Assembly (NCBI GenBank): GCA_949358305.1
Contig: OX442315.1
Coordinates: 16,270,427 to 16,334,426 of the forward strand
Origin: Strigamia acuminata
Lineage: Eukaryota; Arthropoda; Chilopoda; Geophilomorpha; Linotaeniidae
DNA length: 64,000 nucleotides
Direction of reading: 5' to 3'
Part shown: positions 39,901-52,596 of the stretch, piece after piece
Layout: every line of letters begins with the position of its first letter
How positions within the stretch are numbered: position 1 is the first letter of the stretch
Program-made: the position numbers and the translations under genes
The notes under the pieces: model-generated
What the model saw: the letters and a program-made list of their open reading frames with translations, nothing else
Databases searched by the model: none
Told to the model about the DNA's origin: nothing

Positions 39901-40200
39901 CATAACTACTCAAAATTCCACCTATGTTCATAAAAAGCCCTTGACCAATGGTGCCCAGTGTTGAAATCCAGATGAAATCACTAGAACTCACATTGGGATT
40001 ACAACAAATTGTATGTAAATAGGAAGTCATGTATGGTATCATATTTCCTAGGATAATGTAAATAAATAAATAAATAAATTCAAATTAAGTTGGTAAATTA
40101 TACCATTGGTGAACGAATTTCCAAAAGTCAGGTGCAATAACATGCATCCACACAATACCACGAACCCTCGAGGATGATATTTTTTATGCTGACTAAGCAT
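36944..40200 (-). CDS. OFA-like MFS transporter, copy B
   Basis: Ten exons between the start at 40200 (MLSQHKKYHPRGFVVLCG) and the stop at 36944 encode a 12-helix major facilitator. Conserved blocks include PYMTSYLHT, YGAGMGMAYMAPITICLAV, TPRQMLCNRQFYVL, DKFLALVGSLCSLFNAGGRMFWG, GGKFMFGFWVWAIYF and ITAEEFGLKYAGINYGLMFSS. The last matches the substrate-site region of the oxalate:formate antiporter (OFA) and apicoplast pyruvate-carrier type, so a small monocarboxylate is the likely substrate, by inference. The gene is longer than its neighbours because introns near 37723-37881 and 38030-39060 are filled with repeats. No frame damage was seen. The C terminus is about 10 residues longer than in copies A and C. 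Confidence 0.8.
37723..37881. mobile_element. MITE with about 34-bp inverted ends in transporter intron
   Basis: The left end (TAAAGCCAGGTTCTCCTTTG...CGGATACG) and right end (CGTATCCGCAAGTGTCAACCAGGTTTA) are imperfect inverted complements of each other. The 159-bp block interrupts the intron after exon 6 of copy B and has no counterpart in copies A, C or D, so it is a recent insertion. Confidence 0.6.
38210..39030. repeat. ACGTGACGTTACGTGATG satellite and CTCAC / CGTACTAATAC microsatellites
   Basis: Inside a transporter copy B intron, units of the form ACTTAATGTAACGTGTTACGTGACGTTACGTGATGT recur at 38210-38400 and again at 38840-38925. They are followed by CTCACCTCACC repeats (38930-38965) and CGTACTAATAC repeats (38965-39015). 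Between them (about 38440-38560) a short inverted repeat built on CCAGGTGCAATCGCATTTTTCC against its complement resembles a separate small insertion. Confidence 0.65.
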
Positions 40201-40995
40201 TCTTGTTTGCTGTCGTTGAGTTTAGCAGCAAATGACAAAATGAGTAAAAAGGTAATGTGAAGTCAACAAAATCTCATCAGATCCGCCAGTCGGCAATATA
40301 GCATTTAATTCCTATCAGGAAATATATTTTCCACTGTATTTATTTTTAAATTGATAATAATAGGCACTTAGTGTAGAATTAAAGAAGATAGTTACGTTTG
40401 GACTTTTCCTTCCTGTCTTTTTTCAATTTGTGCGATAAACTTGTTTATGCGCCACCAGTTGTAATGATGGCGCACACATTGGCAACACGAGACGGGACAT
40501 CTCGAATATTAATGTAGTATACAGTATTTAACTTATATATATATATTTTAATACAATAAGTAAACACTTTTTCACCTTAATTTCAACTTCAAATACCTTG
40601 ATTTATTTCCAACATCTTTACCTACAGAAGTATTAACATTTGTATTGAATTTACAAAGACAAAGCATTGTAGCAGCAGCAGGAAGCAAAAAATATTGTTA
40701 CACTTCCAACTACAACAAAAAACTTGATTTAACAACATTCGGTATCGAATATAATTTTTACGGTGCCGAGTCATGGTGTCATTTCCTTGACTCTATTAAT
40801 TATGCATTACATCGCAATTATTTTTGTAATAAATAAATGACATCCTGAAAAGTTGTCTTTAAATATTGACATTTCAAGGTTTTTTTACGGTGATATAATC
40901 GTTATAATAATCTAAAACGACCAAAAAGAATTCCCCGTAATTAAAAGTACAAACAATTATAAACACATTTATTTTATTCATAACATCGTAAACCT
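40201..40995. other. Spacer between transporter copies B and C
   Basis: It contains the promoter side of copy B and the 3' flank of copy C. A short plus-strand open frame (40645-40836) has no recognisable family. Nothing else is supported. Confidence 0.45.
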
Positions 40996-43064
40996 TTACA
41001 TTTTGAATAACAACAAAGTGATAAAAAAACCTAAAACAAAAAATAGAATTAACATTTGGTAGAGTTTTATATAATTGAAGCATACTGTTCTTACTTATGC
41101 CTGAACAAATTGAACACAAACCAAACAATCCATCCAAACCAATTATAGAGGCCAAATATTGCACAACCAAAGCATTTAAAGTTGTTCCAATAATCTGCAA
41201 TAAAATACGTTTAAAATGAAATGCAAATGTGTATATAGAATATTCAATTATTTTTTTAATATACCGTACACGTATACAGTAATCCGTAATTAATTCCAGC
41301 ATACTTGAGTCCAAATTTTTCTGCAGTAATTGTTGGCTCAAGAGTAAAATTACCAGAAAAAAATATGGTAATTCCCCAAACCCAAAACCCAAACATAAAT
41401 TTTCCACCGTATGGCGTTATGGGTACAGTTGACGCTAAAATAGCACATCCTGCTGTAACACATAACATGCAAATCTAAAAATGAAATAATTAAAATATTT
41501 CAGCATGATCATAACACTACAACTACTTGTAACTTTATAATTGAACGCATCCATCAAGAAACCCCACAAAATTCGACCACTAGCATTAAACATTGATAAA
41601 ACTGCTCCTACTAACGCCAAAAATTTGTCGTCTTCAATAAACGTTTCGCCATACGCCTAAAAATTGTAAAAATGCTGGTCAATAATCACTAGTCATAGTC
41701 AATAATCAAATACACTTTACACGGGTGATAAGCCTAAAGAACATTACAGAGTAGTGAGAGAGCACTAGGCTCTAGCTCATACACCAAATTTTTGGAATAT
41801 TGTATGCATACATACAATACAGTACACATATCGTAATATTGACAATACCTTATACATAGCATTCAAAAAACAAATAAGTTGAACGTTAAGAAAATGTGTG
41901 GCCCACAAAACATAAAACTGACGATTGCGTAACATTTGTCGAGGAGTAAATGATTGGCTTGTTTCAGCTGTCGATTTTGCAATCTAAAAATATATAATTA
42001 CCCAGCATTAATGCTACTTAACTCGTGTGTGTTCAATGGAGTAAGAACTGTTCTTGCCCTCTTTACTTCTTTACAATTTTAATAGCTTTACAATTTAGGT
42101 TTTGTTTACTTTTTCTGTACTGTTAGAAGAAGACTGCACACCATTATCTGTAGTTGTATCCTCGTGTTTTCTTTTATTACCCAACGATATCATTAAATAA
42201 CCAACCAATTGAATTGAAAAAATAATTCCTCCCAACAGTAAAATCGTATTTGGAACTCTATGAAGCAACTGTGGATCAGTGAAATACCTGAAGAATAAAA
42301 GGTTTTTTAAAAATAAATTCGGTATCAAACATATTGTTTTCTACTCATGATCTGTTGGCTTGGTATTGTTAGGATTTATAAATTCAGTTTGCAAAGGACT
42401 GAATATAAATCCCGTAAATCCTGAAGCTGCAACTATCAATCCAGTAATTGATGCTTTGTTTTTTGGAAACCACTATTAAAGTACAAAACTGCAGTTTTTC
42501 ATCAGGTTTAATCAAATGATCAATTCTTATCTTTCGTACAGCCAAGCAGACAGTGATTGGTGCCATATAGGCCATTCCGATTCCTGCCCCATACATAAAT
42601 CCGTAAGTTAAGGCGATCAGTGTTACTGAATGTTTAATGGTAAAATACGTTAATGCAATGCCAGAGCTAAAAGAAATAAATCAAATTCAATCATCTATCA
42701 CTCTTAGGTACAGAGTATAATTAACCTGGCTATAATACATCCAGTGGAAATGGCAATTCGAGGATCTACATAACTAGTCAAAATCCCACCTACATTCATA
42801 AAAATCCCTTGACCCATGATACCCATTGTTTGAATCCAGATCAAATCGCTGGAACTTACATTGGAATGAGAGCCAAATACATGTAAGTAGGAAGTCATGT
42901 ACGGTATCATATTTCCTAGATTAATGCAAAGCAATAAAAAAATTAATTTCAAATTAGTTGGCAAATTAATACTCACCATTGGTGTACATAATTCCAAAAG
43001 TTAATAGCAATAACATACTTCCACACAACACCACAAAACGTCTAGGAGAAGAATTCTCAAACAT
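40996..43064 (-). CDS. OFA-like MFS transporter, copy C
   Basis: The start ATG is at 43064 (MFENSSPRRFVVLCG) and the stop at 40996 (FFITLLLFKM). All intermediate exons join in frame with GT-AG introns; the order is N-terminal helix, GNMIPYMTSYLHVFG, ALTYGFMYGAGIGMAYMAPI, WFPKNKASITGLIVAASG, YFTDPQLLHRVPNTILLLGG, TPRQMLRNRQFYVLWATHF, ALVGAVLSMFNASGRILWG, GGKFMFGFWVWGITI, IIGTTLNALVVQYLASIIG. It is a member of the major facilitator superfamily, OFA type, predicted at a membrane with 12 helices. A 77-residue acidic/Ser-Thr loop (GNKRKHEDTTTDNGVQSSS) separates the two halves. It is closest to copy A, so those two are the most recent duplicates. It is the cleanest member of the array. Confidence 0.85.
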
Positions 43065-43404
43065 CCTTGTTAGTTGTTGTAGGTTTTAGCAGGATAAGAC
43101 AATACGAGCACAAATGTAAAAAGTGAAGTCAACCAAGTCACATCAGATCCACCAGACTGGTGAGTAAGAGTTTTCTTCAAGGCGGAAAAGGGTTTGCTGC
43201 AATAATTGTTTTTAAACTGCCAGCATAACACATTAGTGCAATTAGTGAAATTAAAGTTTCTCTTTTTTTACATGTTTATCAAAGTTTCAAACATTTCTAT
43301 TGTGAAGTGCAATATTTATCTACTGTGAACATTTTAGATTTTTACTTTTTACTGATGTGATACGCTGAAATTACCATACAAGCAATTATAAAAACGTATT
43401 TCTT

Positions 43405-44482
43405 TTATTCAGGTTTGATAAACGTTGTTGACGTTTTAAATAATACCAAGGTAATTAAAAAGCCTATACCATAAAATTGTATTAATTAATATAAACATTT
43501 ATAACTTTGAACAAGCTGTACTTACTAATGGCTGAACAACCTGCAAACAAGCCAAACAATCCATTCAAACCAATCACAGAGGTCAAATTTTGTACAATAA
43601 AAGCATTTAAAAAGGTTCCAATAAGCTGCAATACATGACATTACCTCAGTGAGATTACATCGTGAAACATCCGTGAGTAGCGTTTACAGTTAGTTATTTT
43701 TTTTCGATTCGTACCTTACTTGAAAACATTAATCCAAAATTAATTCCAGCATATTTGAGTCCAAATACTTCTGCAGTAATCGCTGGCGAGAGCGTATTAG
43801 TTCCAGAAAGACACAGGGCAATTCCCCAGACCCAAAACCCAAACATAAATTTTCCACCGTATAGTGTCAAAGGTACACTTGCTCCAAAAAGTGCAGATCC
43901 TGCTGTAACACATAACATGCACACCTACAAATAAAAATGATTGGGTGTTATCAAACAATTCTTGTGGTAACACTACAACAACTTTTCACTTTATAATTGA
44001 ACTTATCCATCAAATAACCCCATAATATTCGACCGAAGGCATTAAATAATGAGTGAACAGATCCTATTAAAGCCAAAAATTTGTCATCATCAATAAACGT
44101 TTCGCCATGAACCTGAAAAGTGCAAAATTGGTGTTCAATAAAAACAATCTATTAGTAGAAATAGAAATGATTGAGAAAAGATCGCTTTAGCGACTGTCGG
44201 TATAGCGATTTCTGGGGAAAATGGTACGTTTAAGCGACGTACACGTTAGCGACTACAAATCCCCGACTGAACCGAATTCACCAGTACGTTTTAGCGACAT
44301 ACCGGTATAAATAATCCAAGTAATAGAGACGGGCTATTGGTAATACCTTGTACATATCATTTATGAAAGCAATTTGTATGTAAAAAAACATTGTGGCCCA
44401 CAAAACATAAAATTGACGATGGCGTAGCATCTGTCTGGGAGTAAGTGATTGGCATGTTCCAGCTGTCGTGTTTATAGCAATC
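43405..44482 (-). pseudogene. OFA-like MFS transporter, copy D, 5'-truncated
   Basis: Only the C-terminal half is present. It begins with the exon ending at 44482 (INTTAGTCQSLTPRQMLRHRQFYVLW), then the DKFLALIGSVHSLFNAFGRIL exon (near 44000-44100), the GGKFMFGFWVWGIALCLSG exon (43720-43924) and the last two exons. The five N-terminal exons that all other copies have are absent from the 220 bp before the LTR at 44706 and from the sequence beyond the other LTR. The remaining exons are open and closely match copy A, so truncation was recent. It may be broken by the same rearrangement that placed the gypsy element. Confidence 0.75.
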
Positions 44483-44705
44483 TATAACAAAAGATAAAAT
44501 GAAAGTTAATCAGATTATAAAATAGCATTATAGGTTTACATGAAAACTGCCAATTTATGCATAAAGTGCTTTTGTGATGGAAACACCATTACCGTAAAGT
44601 CAGGTGAATGTGGCCTCAGCAGGGGGTCACTACAAAACACGGGGTACACCCCAATTGGGATACCCCATGGGGTATACCCCAAAGTCCTAAAAATAAACAA
44701 ATAGT

Positions 44706-45231
44706 TGTCACGGGTGAGCTTTCCCAATTCCTAATTTTCAATTTTATTCCTCACCTATTCTCATTCTTAATTTATGCGCGCGACCTTGTCGCGGTTTTCA
44801 TTTTAACCTCATTTTAATTTGGGTCATGTGACAATCGATCAGCTGATCAATCGATCAGCTGACCGATTGTTATAAATATCGCGACGTGTCGATTTTCCGA
44901 CACTTCGCGACCAACTACAATTTGGACCACAAGTCAACTTTATTTTCGCATCTAATTTTCTAACCGTGCTCGTTCTAACTCCCACCTTTTTATCCACCCG
45001 GTGACATTCGAAGCCCCCATTTGAGCTACCGAATTATCTGGATTTAGTCGATTTATTTCGTCCTAAACACATTTCGATAACACGAATCGAGTCGCAATAA
45101 ATTTCAACGGAATTGGAGATTTCTAAATGACCGACACCCACGTTGAAGGTCATTCGTTTTGAAGAAATATCCGCGAACCTGCGAGTGCGTGTTCAACACA
45201 TGCATTGTTTGTAACGACAGCGTTATAAACT
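44706..45231 (+). repeat. 5' LTR
   Basis: It starts TGTCACGGGTGAGC and ends GTTATAAACT. It contains a perfect nested inverted stretch CAATCGATCAGCTGATCAATCG followed by CAGCTGACCGATTG. Next come TATAAATA (about 44872), a good TATA box, and CACTTCGCG downstream that may be near the transcription start. The only difference seen from the 3' LTR is G versus A within GACATTCgAAGCCCC. Confidence 0.93.
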
Positions 45232-45335
45232 TGGCGAGCTAGACAGGATTCTGCTTTATCGAGGGAACCAGCGAGATAGTTAGTATTCTCATTTTGCATT
45301 AATTATTATAATTTTCTTTTCACGTTATTTTCATC

Positions 45336-47240
45336 ATGGCGTCGCCGTTAGAAGGTAATGGTATTCAATATCCAGCTCTGAACCCTTTTGACATAAACGA
45401 GTTGGAATTATTGGAGGAAATGCGCGACAACAGAAGGCAAGCGCGAGCGACGACGGTTGTAAATGTTACAACTTCACCGTTGGTGACATTTTCAACCGAC
45501 ATTTTGACAACTGTCGCAAGTACAGCAAGCGCAAGGGTGCAACCAATGGTTGTATACACAACAACGTCGCGAGTGTCGCCGACTGAAACAGTCAGCGTTT
45601 CGTCGACACCACCAATTGGTCAAGGGGGTCAAACAAATCCTCAAGCATCATTTTTTGCCGGTCTGCGTACCGAATTCCAACAGTTTTTAAGGGACTGCAG
45701 GGAAAGCATTCTAACTCAGCCCGCTTCGCGTTCTCCTGGGTCCGTACATTCAGAGGGATATTCGGCAACCCGTGGCCAACAGACGAGTGGGAGGAAGACG
45801 TCTTCATTATTTGCAGAGCCCTCCACGGGCAGGACTCGAGCGGCAACAGCATCGCGTCATCAAGCGAACACAGAGCCACGACATCGATCCGCGTCGACAA
45901 GCCATCCACGAGCGGGCATAGACAGAAATCAAGGACTTCCACGTGAACATGCTAAAAGCCCACCATCGCTTCAAAGTGCGCGCGATGACGCGTCTAAAGT
46001 TAATGAAGAGGTAATGTCATCAATTTTGTATTCAAAAATGAAGTATCCAAAGCCAGAGCCAGCAACTAAAGAACAGTTGTCGCTCCCATCTTTACCTGAT
46101 TCGGATGACGTGGCTGGTCGTCGAAAATGGAAAGTGGAAAAAATTCCGCATTTTAATCCGGACAAGACAGACTTTGATACAGTGAATTCATTTTTGGCAG
46201 AGCTTTTTTCACACATGTGGCAGGTGGGAGCTCCGGAGCGCGATTATTTAAAGGCTTATGCAGCCACTGCTTTAAAGGGTCGCGCGTTGACTTGGTGGAC
46301 GACTATGAAACTTAAACCCAAGACTTGGAAAGAGTTTGAAGTACTTTTCCGACAAACATATTCAATGAATACGGCCGCAGCGAATGCTAAATTGAGCCAA
46401 CGCAAGCAAAGACCGGGCGAGTCTACAACTGCATTTTTGAGTGAAATTGCTCATTATTTGCAAATTGCAGGCTATAAAGAAAGAACACTAAGGTGGGAAA
46501 AGGCCCAAAATATGCTGCAAACGCAGGTAGTATTATTGATGCGAAATTGGGGAGTAAATAGTCTTGAAAAGGCGATTCGAGTCGGAAATGATGTGGACAA
46601 TAGGTTGCAACTTGATTCACTGCGATCGCTCGAATTTAAGCAAAGTGGAATAGTAGATCAGGCCTTTATGCCCCTTCCTAAGGAGTATACTATTCCTACG
46701 ATGCTGAAGCCCGTGGAAGAAGCTAAGGTGGAGAAGCCCAAATTTTCTACTTTTTCTAGATCTGGACAGTTTTCGCGACAGCAGCTTTCCAAACAAATTG
46801 CGGCGGTTCTGCTAGCAATGGAAGGCCAGCCGGAAGTTCCTCGCCCGTATGGAGCAGATGAGGAGTCGGAAAGTAGTGGATATGACCCAGAGGAAATCAA
46901 ACAGGATGTGGCAGCAGCAGCTGTCAAAACGGAAACGAAGACGGCGGCCGCGAAAAATGAAGTTAAAATCGCGACGACAAAACTTGAAGTTCCGTCAAAC
47001 GTTCCAAAGGATCATGTTTGCTCGACTCGCGTTACCACTTTCGATCCAACGCCATCGCCACCGGAATCGGTCAAGCGCCCAGATCACACAACTTGGCGCC
47101 GAACCAAGAAGAACCGCTGGTATATGGTCGAAAATGACACATGGCGTCCATTTTGCCTAATCTGTCATAAACTCTTCGAGCGGTCGGAAAACTTCCAAGG
47201 CCTGCCAGGAAGCGGGGCAACAAAGCCAGGCCAAAAGTAA
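45336..47240 (+). CDS. gag: Retrotransposon Gag
   Basis: 634 residues in one frame from the ATG in TCATCATGGCG. The first 250 residues are Ser/Thr/Gln-rich and low-complexity. The middle (about 265-400: KIPHFNPDKTDFDTVNSFL, LKGRALTWWTTMKLKPKTW, LRQ-type helices) is the capsid fold of gypsy Gag. No CCHC zinc knuckle follows; the C terminus has only a loose RPFCLICHKLF cysteine pair, so RNA packaging may rely on basic residues instead. Pol is in the -1 frame, and that frame is open back through the gag stop, consistent with expression by -1 frameshifting. Confidence 0.88.
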   Translation: MASPLEGNGIQYPALNPFDINELELLEEMRDNRRQARATTVVNVTTSPLVTFSTDILTTVASTASARVQPMVVYTTTSRVSPTETVSVSSTPPIGQGGQTNPQASFFAGLRTEFQQFLRDCRESILTQPASRSPGSVHSEGYSATRGQQTSGRKTSSLFAEPSTGRTRAATASRHQANTEPRHRSASTSHPRAGIDRNQGLPREHAKSPPSLQSARDDASKVNEEVMSSILYSKMKYPKPEPATKEQLSLPSLPDSDDVAGRRKWKVEKIPHFNPDKTDFDTVNSFLAELFSHMWQVGAPERDYLKAYAATALKGRALTWWTTMKLKPKTWKEFEVLFRQTYSMNTAAANAKLSQRKQRPGESTTAFLSEIAHYLQIAGYKERTLRWEKAQNMLQTQVVLLMRNWGVNSLEKAIRVGNDVDNRLQLDSLRSLEFKQSGIVDQAFMPLPKEYTIPTMLKPVEEAKVEKPKFSTFSRSGQFSRQQLSKQIAAVLLAMEGQPEVPRPYGADEESESSGYDPEEIKQDVAAAAVKTETKTAAAKNEVKIATTKLEVPSNVPKDHVCSTRVTTFDPTPSPPESVKRPDHTTWRRTKKNRWYMVENDTWRPFCLICHKLFERSENFQGLPGSGATKPGQK

Positions 47241-47314
47241 ACACCAATTGCCCCGACTTACCCGAAAACTGTGCAGAAACACGAGAAAGTACAACACAAT
47301 CACCAGCGCCAACA

Positions 47315-50300
47315 TTGACGAGTGCAAGCGCTACTCATAAAACTTTAATTCAAAACAATTCATCAATCGCTCCCCAGGAGCTTAAACTTCAAGAGAAATC
47401 AACTTCTGTTATTCCAAAATCACCTATCATCACACTGCAACCGGAAAAACCCAAGTTGACAATTCTTCAACCTGAAAATAAGGACAAAGTGGTAAGTAAG
47501 ATCATCACTAATGAATTTATTAATACTATTTCCAGAGTTAGCACCGCGACTTTGCCTCCGCATGGCTCGATCAACCAAGTGGACGCGAAATTTGTGATGT
47601 TATCACCCGCGGAGTTATTTAAAACGCAGGAACCCATAATTGAAATTACTAAACGCGATAGATTTAAGGCAGATGCACCATGTGTAAGAATTGCGTGGTC
47701 AGACGTCTCTTTCATCGCGATTTTCGATTCTGGAGCACAAACCTGCATAATGTCGGACAAACTTTTTAATCAATTAAAAGACAAGATGGAACTGCAAATG
47801 ATGCCGTTAAATGAATTTGTCAGAACTGCCACGAACGACACTGTCAAAGTGACAGGCTCTGTACAACTTGCAGTTAGAGGACCCCGCGCAATTATTAAAT
47901 TTGTCTGTCTTGTTGTTCCCGAAACATCTCAAGATCTGCTTTTGGGACGCGACTTTTGCCGTGCAGTAGGCCTCTGCACGTTGCATGGTCGACAAGAATG
48001 GTATTTAGAGGGATCTGAAGAACGACGTAAGTTTTTGACAATTGACGAAGCATCACGATCAGAACCAGTTTTGTTGTTACCAATTGATAGAAAATATAGC
48101 AATGAACCCAAATTAGCGATATTACCTGCCCCTACATCTAAAATCAATTGTGTTCTGCTTGACCATCGCCCACTCATTCGCGAAGTATTTGAGTATCCAA
48201 ATGATGATGCGCAATTCCGCGTCAAAAAGATTAAACATCGCGATTCTAATGAGTGGTCAAATATTTGGTCGCCTAAACGACAAGAGAGGTCAACTTCCTT
48301 TTCGCGCAGAACGTCCAATTTCAGGATAAAACCATCATTTAGCCAAGTTCAACGATGGAAACGACAATCCAAACGTATTGCTAGGGTTAAACCAATTGTT
48401 CAACAATTGAACCAACAAGCATCACGACTTTTAAAGGAAGATATTCTAAAGGAAGCAGAGAAACAGAAAATGAAGCACAAGGATGAAGGTGACAGTATCG
48501 GACATATTAATCAATGTAATTTTTTATCTTATCAGCCAAATGAAGACCCAACATGTCTGGATTGGATCTATCATCAGCTCTGGAATCAACTGACGGTTCC
48601 ACAAATCCAACTTCTCATTAAAACTTTACAACCAGTTGCGAATGTTTTTCGAGAAGAAGTCGGACTCTGCAATAATACCGAGTTCGAGGTCAACTTGAAA
48701 CCAGGATTTCGACCCGTCCATGTTCCAGTGCGGCCAGTGAATCCAGCCAAGAAACTAATAATTGATAAGTACATTGATCAAAAATTAAAACAGGGGATAA
48801 TTAGGCGTTCAATGAGTGATTGTGCAGTTGCGCCGGTCGTAGTGCCCAAAAAAACGGGCGATTGGCGAACTGCAATGGATTTTCGCCCAATTAACGCTCA
48901 AACGGTCCCTGATGTATATCCATTACCTGACATTGACAACATTTTCGCGTATCTTGGTGGGGCCCATTGGTTTTCAATAATCGATGGTCGCGAAGCTTTT
49001 CATCAACTCGGAGTCAGAAAAGGTGATGAAAGATATTTGGCATTTATAACTCACCGTGGACTTTTTGAGTACGTGAGAATGCCTTTTGGGCCCATCAATG
49101 GACCAGCAACATTACAACGCGCGATGAACAAGACTCTCGCGAAACATCTATATAAGTTTGTGTTTGTATACTTAGATGACGTAATCGTATTCAGCAAGAC
49201 ATATGAAGAACATGTCGAACATTTAAAAATTGTGCTTGGTGAATTATACGACGCAGGATTTACAATGAATGCAGACAAAACAGAGCTGTGTCGTCGACGC
49301 TTGGAGGTTCTGGGTCATATCGTCGAGGCGGGCCAAATTACTCCAAATCCAAAAAAGGTGACTGCAATCCAAAGTTATCCTGCACCAACCAACTTACGCG
49401 AACTGCAGAGATTTAAGGGAATGGTGGGCTACTACCAAACTTTTATTCCAAATTTTGCAAAAATTTGTGAAGTTTTCCGCCCTCTTCTTAAAAAGGATTG
49501 CACTTGGGTTTGGACTGACGCTCACCAACATGCGTTTGAACATTTAAAACAATTTGTTGCAGAACCAACTTTAAAACGTAATTTCCCAAATTGGAAAAAA
49601 CCATTCATCCTGCAGACTGACGCAAGTTATTCAGGTCTTGGGGCTGCTTTAATGCAAATTGATAATGAAGGAAATCGTTATCCAGTCGCATTTGCATCGC
49701 GAGCATTAAATGGCGCCGAAAAAAATTATCCAGTGACCGAAATTGAGTGTCTTGCGGCTGTCTGGGCGGTTAAAAGATTTAGACCCTACCTTGAAATGAT
49801 GGACTTCTATTTGGAAAGTGACCACATGTCATTGAAATGGCTTTTTCAACAGCGCGAACCACGAGGTAGACTGGCAAGATGGGTTTTATCCCTAAGTGAA
49901 TATCGTTTTACATTCATCTACATTTCTGGATGTAAAAATCGTGTCGCAGATGCACTAAGCCGCGCACCTGTCGATCCTGCAGAAGAAGAGGAGGAAGATG
50001 ATAGTCCTCTTGTAGATGAAGCGTGCTATCTTGCATTTTTTGACGACATTTCAGATTGGCCAGAGTTGAGAGTAATTGAAGATCTAATTCATGAACCCCA
50101 ATTCGCGTACTGTAAGTCAAAAAATAATTTTCGTAATAATAAAAATTATTCCATTTTAGCTTTGACGCCAACTAAATCAAAAAAGAAAAAGAAGATGTTG
50201 TTAAAACATGTGGTACCATTAAAACGACCAGTGGGACGACCCAAAAAGGACCCAACAGTCCCAACATTTTCACCGCGATCCCGTCGTGCAATTTCAACCA

Positions 50301-52596
50301 GAACAAGAGCACGAATTCAGGATCCAGCACTGGTTCCTCCAACACCACCTCCACCGACGCCACCAATTGGAAAGCGTCCTGTGGGTCGGCCTAGAAAAAG
50401 GAAAGCTGCGGATCCAGTCGGTGTGGATACGTCACCAAAAACACGGCGTTTAATTCCACCAACAATGGTGAAAAGGCAAGTTGGTAGGCCTAAAAAACAA
50501 TTAATTGTGCCGCCTCAAATTCCACCAATTATGGTGCCTCAACCACCACAAATAATTGTTACGCCGCCAACACCTCCGATTCCTGATGATGAACTTCCAG
50601 TTCTACCAACGATACCAGAAGAAATAGTTCCGAAACGTGTACCAGGACGTCTTAAAAAGCGTAAGACTGGAATTCCGGAACCAATTGTGCCGTCACCAAG
50701 GTTACGAAAACCTACGGCACCTGTGCTGCCACCTGAAGAGGTGCCATCAAAACGTCGAGTTGGCAGACCACGTAAATCGCAGTCTGGTATTCCAATACCA
50801 ATTGGAAAACCTAAACCAATTTTGAAACCAACTCCTACCCCAATTTATACACCTTCACCACCAATCTCTCCTATTCCTTCACCCATAAGTCCTCATCCAT
50901 TTTCCAAGCCTTTTGTAGAACCAGAAGAGCCACAAGCCGGACCATCGGGTTACAGACCCGAACCTTCCTTCGCGACGTCGGACAGCTCCGAATCATCATC
51001 AGACGAGAGTTACGGGCCGAATTTGGGCACGCAAACGCCCGAAACAATTTATTTTCGTCCGTCATTAACTCAGAGAAGAACTCCGAGACCACGACGTAGA
51101 CCGCGAAGGAATTATGATGAGGATGAGGGTGACGAACCACCAAACGAATTGGAGAGACAGGCGGAGTTGGACCACGACCCACCAGTGGACCATCCAGCAT
51201 TCGTAGTCCTACCCAGCGCAGCAGAAATCATCGCAGCGCAACAAATTGACCAAGACTCACGGGAATTGATAGAATACTTGACTTTGCACACGCTCCCAGA
51301 TGAACCGGAACGTGCCAATTTTATTTTGCACAATTGCAATGATTTTGGCATGTCAAAAGGTTTGTTGTGTCGTTTTCCCCCTGTTGACATAAATAAGTTT
51401 CGCAAACGGCGTCAAATTTATTTGCCGACCGTTGAACTTCGCGAACGTTATTTTCGAGCGCTGCATTATCCACCGATCGGAGGGCACATGGGAATAGAAA
51501 AAACCCTGCAAAGACTCAAATCAAGAGTTTTTTGGCCGAAAATGCGCGAAGATGTGCAAACATGGGTATTGGTTTGTGACGCATGTCAGCGAGCAAAACC
51601 TTTAAACCGATTGCCATATGGCAAATTGCTGATGTCTAAACCAAGACATTTATTTTCGGCCATTTATATCGATTATTATGGCAAAAAGCCCCGCTCGACA
51701 GGTGGAAACTGCTATGCATTCGTGATGGTGGATGCTGCAAGCAGGTGGCTGGACGTAAGACTCACTGAAAACGCGAATATTCCCACTACTGTTAGACAAA
51801 TTGTCAAATTCTGTAAAAGATGGGGGTTCCCGAAGGTCATAATAAGTGACAACGCACCAACATTTCGATCCCCCGAATTCCAAAATCAATGCCAACAATT
51901 AGGAGCAGTGAACAGGTACACAGCGGTGTATCATCCGCAGAGCAATTTGGCAGAAAGATTAAATCAGTCGCTAAAAAACTGCATCCTGGCCTACATTGAT
52001 GATCATTCAAGATGGGACATACACATCGGATATTTTGTACTCGCGATAAATTCCGCATATCAAGTGTCGTTAAAATTCTCGCCCTTTAAAATGGTTACTG
52101 GCCAAGAGGCCAGATTTCCGGGGGACTTGGACAGCGATTCGGACGATGGTGAACCTTTGCCGCCGTCAGAGGCGGAGAATTTACACGAATACATGCGAAC
52201 CTTACGTTCACAAGCAGCGGCGAATTTGCAAGCTGCAAAAATCAGGCACAAACGATGGTTTGATCGTGGCAGAAGGCCTCATGATTTCAAACCAGGTGAT
52301 TGGGTAACTTTAAAAAATCGCCAGCAATCATCTGCCGATCGCCAATTTGCCGCTGGATTGCGACAACGAACTGAGGGAATTCATATTATCCACAGATTAG
52401 TTGGTCCGAACACTGTAATATTAATGGACAATGAGGGGAGAAAATCACCCCCATATAATGTAATCGAATTAAGACATTGGCATTTTGATGATGCGGAAGC
52501 ACCAAATATCGAAGAAATTAATTTAATCGACTTACATGTCGAAAAATTCATTTTAACAACTTTTGACATTTTTTCCGCTCATGTGATTGCATCTAA

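Noticed and set aside
40645-40836. Small plus-strand gene between transporter copies
   Set aside because: 63 codons, no homology recalled, no promoter or splice context.
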